Source of the DNA: Turritopsis dohrnii
Taxonomy: Eukaryota > Cnidaria > Hydrozoa > Anthoathecata > Oceaniidae
NCBI GenBank assembly: GCA_027922465.2
Contig: BQMF02000580.1
Span: 1-64,000, forward strand
Length of the DNA stretch: 64,000 nucleotides
Direction: 5' to 3'
Shown here: piece after piece, positions 63,341 through 64,000 of the stretch
How positions within the stretch are numbered: the first letter of the stretch is position 1
Layout: the number at the start of each line of letters is the position of its first letter
Notes under the pieces: model-generated
What the model was told of the DNA's origin: nothing
The model's input: only the letters and a program-made list of their open reading frames with translations
The model's database searches: none
Translations under genes and position numbers: made by a program

Positions 63341-63534
63341 GGATGTATCACTGATTAGTTTTTTACATTTTTGCATTATATACAGTAGGCAATCAGTATT
63401 GGTTCAATCTGAAATAAATAGGTTTTGCAATTTCCGATCTCTGCCAATTGTAACTGTTGTAACTGTTGCAACACTTTTTCCTTGATGCAATTAGTATATA
63501 TCTCCTAGAGTCAATACAAGATCAATTCACTTTG
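61737..63534 (+). repeat. 1798-bp tandem duplication (unit 1); unit 2 runs off the window
   Basis: Sequence from 61737 and from 63535 is identical as far as the window allows (466 bp, to 64000). The unit begins just before the TTTATCATAG acceptor-like site and includes the exon-like piece, the FEN/PIN-like piece and the CXC domain. It reflects very recent duplication or an assembly duplicate. Confidence 0.92.
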
Positions 63535-64000
63535 TTTGTTTTGTATATCTGCTCTATTTTAATATTTATCATAGGTGTGGTTCCAAAATTATAACCCTTT
63601 CACCATTGGTGAGGAGCTCGTTGCACTCGAATCTGGATTGGTAGATGTAGACAAACGTTTGAGCTGTGACAAAGCTGAAGAAGTTGGAGCTGCAATCTAT
63701 AATGAACTGGACGGGAAGTTATATGCTGGTTGTTCTTTCAAAAGAAACAAACAGATCACAAACCTTCAAAGTCTGTATTCCAATGTGAATATTGGCACAG
63801 AACAAGTGTCAATAGATCCACTGACTCTTTTTCTACGTTTGATAGTTCCTGTTGAAAGGAAGCCAGTAAACGAAATCGTCAATTACTTCAAGTACGAACT
63901 ATCGCCCTATCCGATGTCTCTTTTCAAGGATAGTATTATGCGAACAGCTCAAAAGTCCAAGCTGAAGAAATTTTTGTTAGATGGTGTATGTCCTGTTGAA
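63535..64000 (+). pseudogene. Second copy of the exon-like piece, truncated by window end
   Basis: Identical to 61737-62202, starting with the acceptor-like TTTATCATAG and the exon-like VWFQNYNPFTIGEELVALES segment. The in-frame TGA present in unit 1 at about 62218 would lie 16 bp beyond the window, so it cannot be said whether this copy is open. Confidence 0.75.

Overview
The window is AT-rich animal DNA, most likely from a cnidarian and perhaps a hydrozoan. This is inferred from the mix of mobile elements, the single-exon receptor-like genes and a repeat gene family I associate with cnidarians; there is no rRNA or mitochondrial marker to settle it. No bacterial gene organisation is present.

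Positions 1 to about 10.3 kb hold most of a Polinton/Maverick-type integrated DNA virus, cut by the left window edge. Left to right it has the C-terminal part of an integrase, three frameshifted genes, four small intact membrane or coiled-coil genes, a short gene resembling PPP1R15/GADD34-type PP1 regulators, an 11-bp minisatellite, a packaging ATPase, a double jelly-roll major capsid protein, a probable penton, a 386-aa tail-anchored protein and a TFIIB-like transcription factor with two zinc ribbons. The left third is broken by frameshifts; the morphogenesis genes and the two regulator-like genes are open. No PolB or protease is visible. The TFIIB-like and PP1-docking genes together are the best candidate here for an undescribed system: a small integrated virus that may redirect its host's RNA polymerase II and counter translational shut-off.

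From 10.3 to 22 kb the DNA is mostly non-coding host sequence. It holds a candidate secreted six-cysteine peptide gene, a non-autonomous Helitron, a Penelope-like remnant, a TA-flanked inverted-repeat element carrying a small membrane-protein ORF, and three tandem copies of a 1.21-kb unit.

Two blocks, about 22.1-34.7 kb and 48.3-56.2 kb, are copies of one segmental duplication. Each contains one very large single-exon gene on the minus strand (1777 and 1486 aa) for a secreted-then-membrane protein: signal peptide, glycosylated repeat-rich ectodomain, Cys-rich module and roughly nine membrane segments. The length difference is explained by 10 versus 4 copies of a 50-residue (150-bp) repeat. 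Copy A was later invaded by a Harbinger MITE, a P-element relic, a zinc-finger gene relic and a Helitron. The DNA between the blocks holds more repeats: a MITE with a tRNA-like Pol III promoter, Penelope, LINE and Helitron Rep remnants, and a nested pair of inverted-repeat elements.

From 56.5 kb to the end are a pogo/Tigger relic and a decayed multi-segment gene of an unclassified repeated family, with a FEN/PIN-like segment and a CXC domain. Its 3' part is tandemly duplicated with no visible difference up to the window edge.
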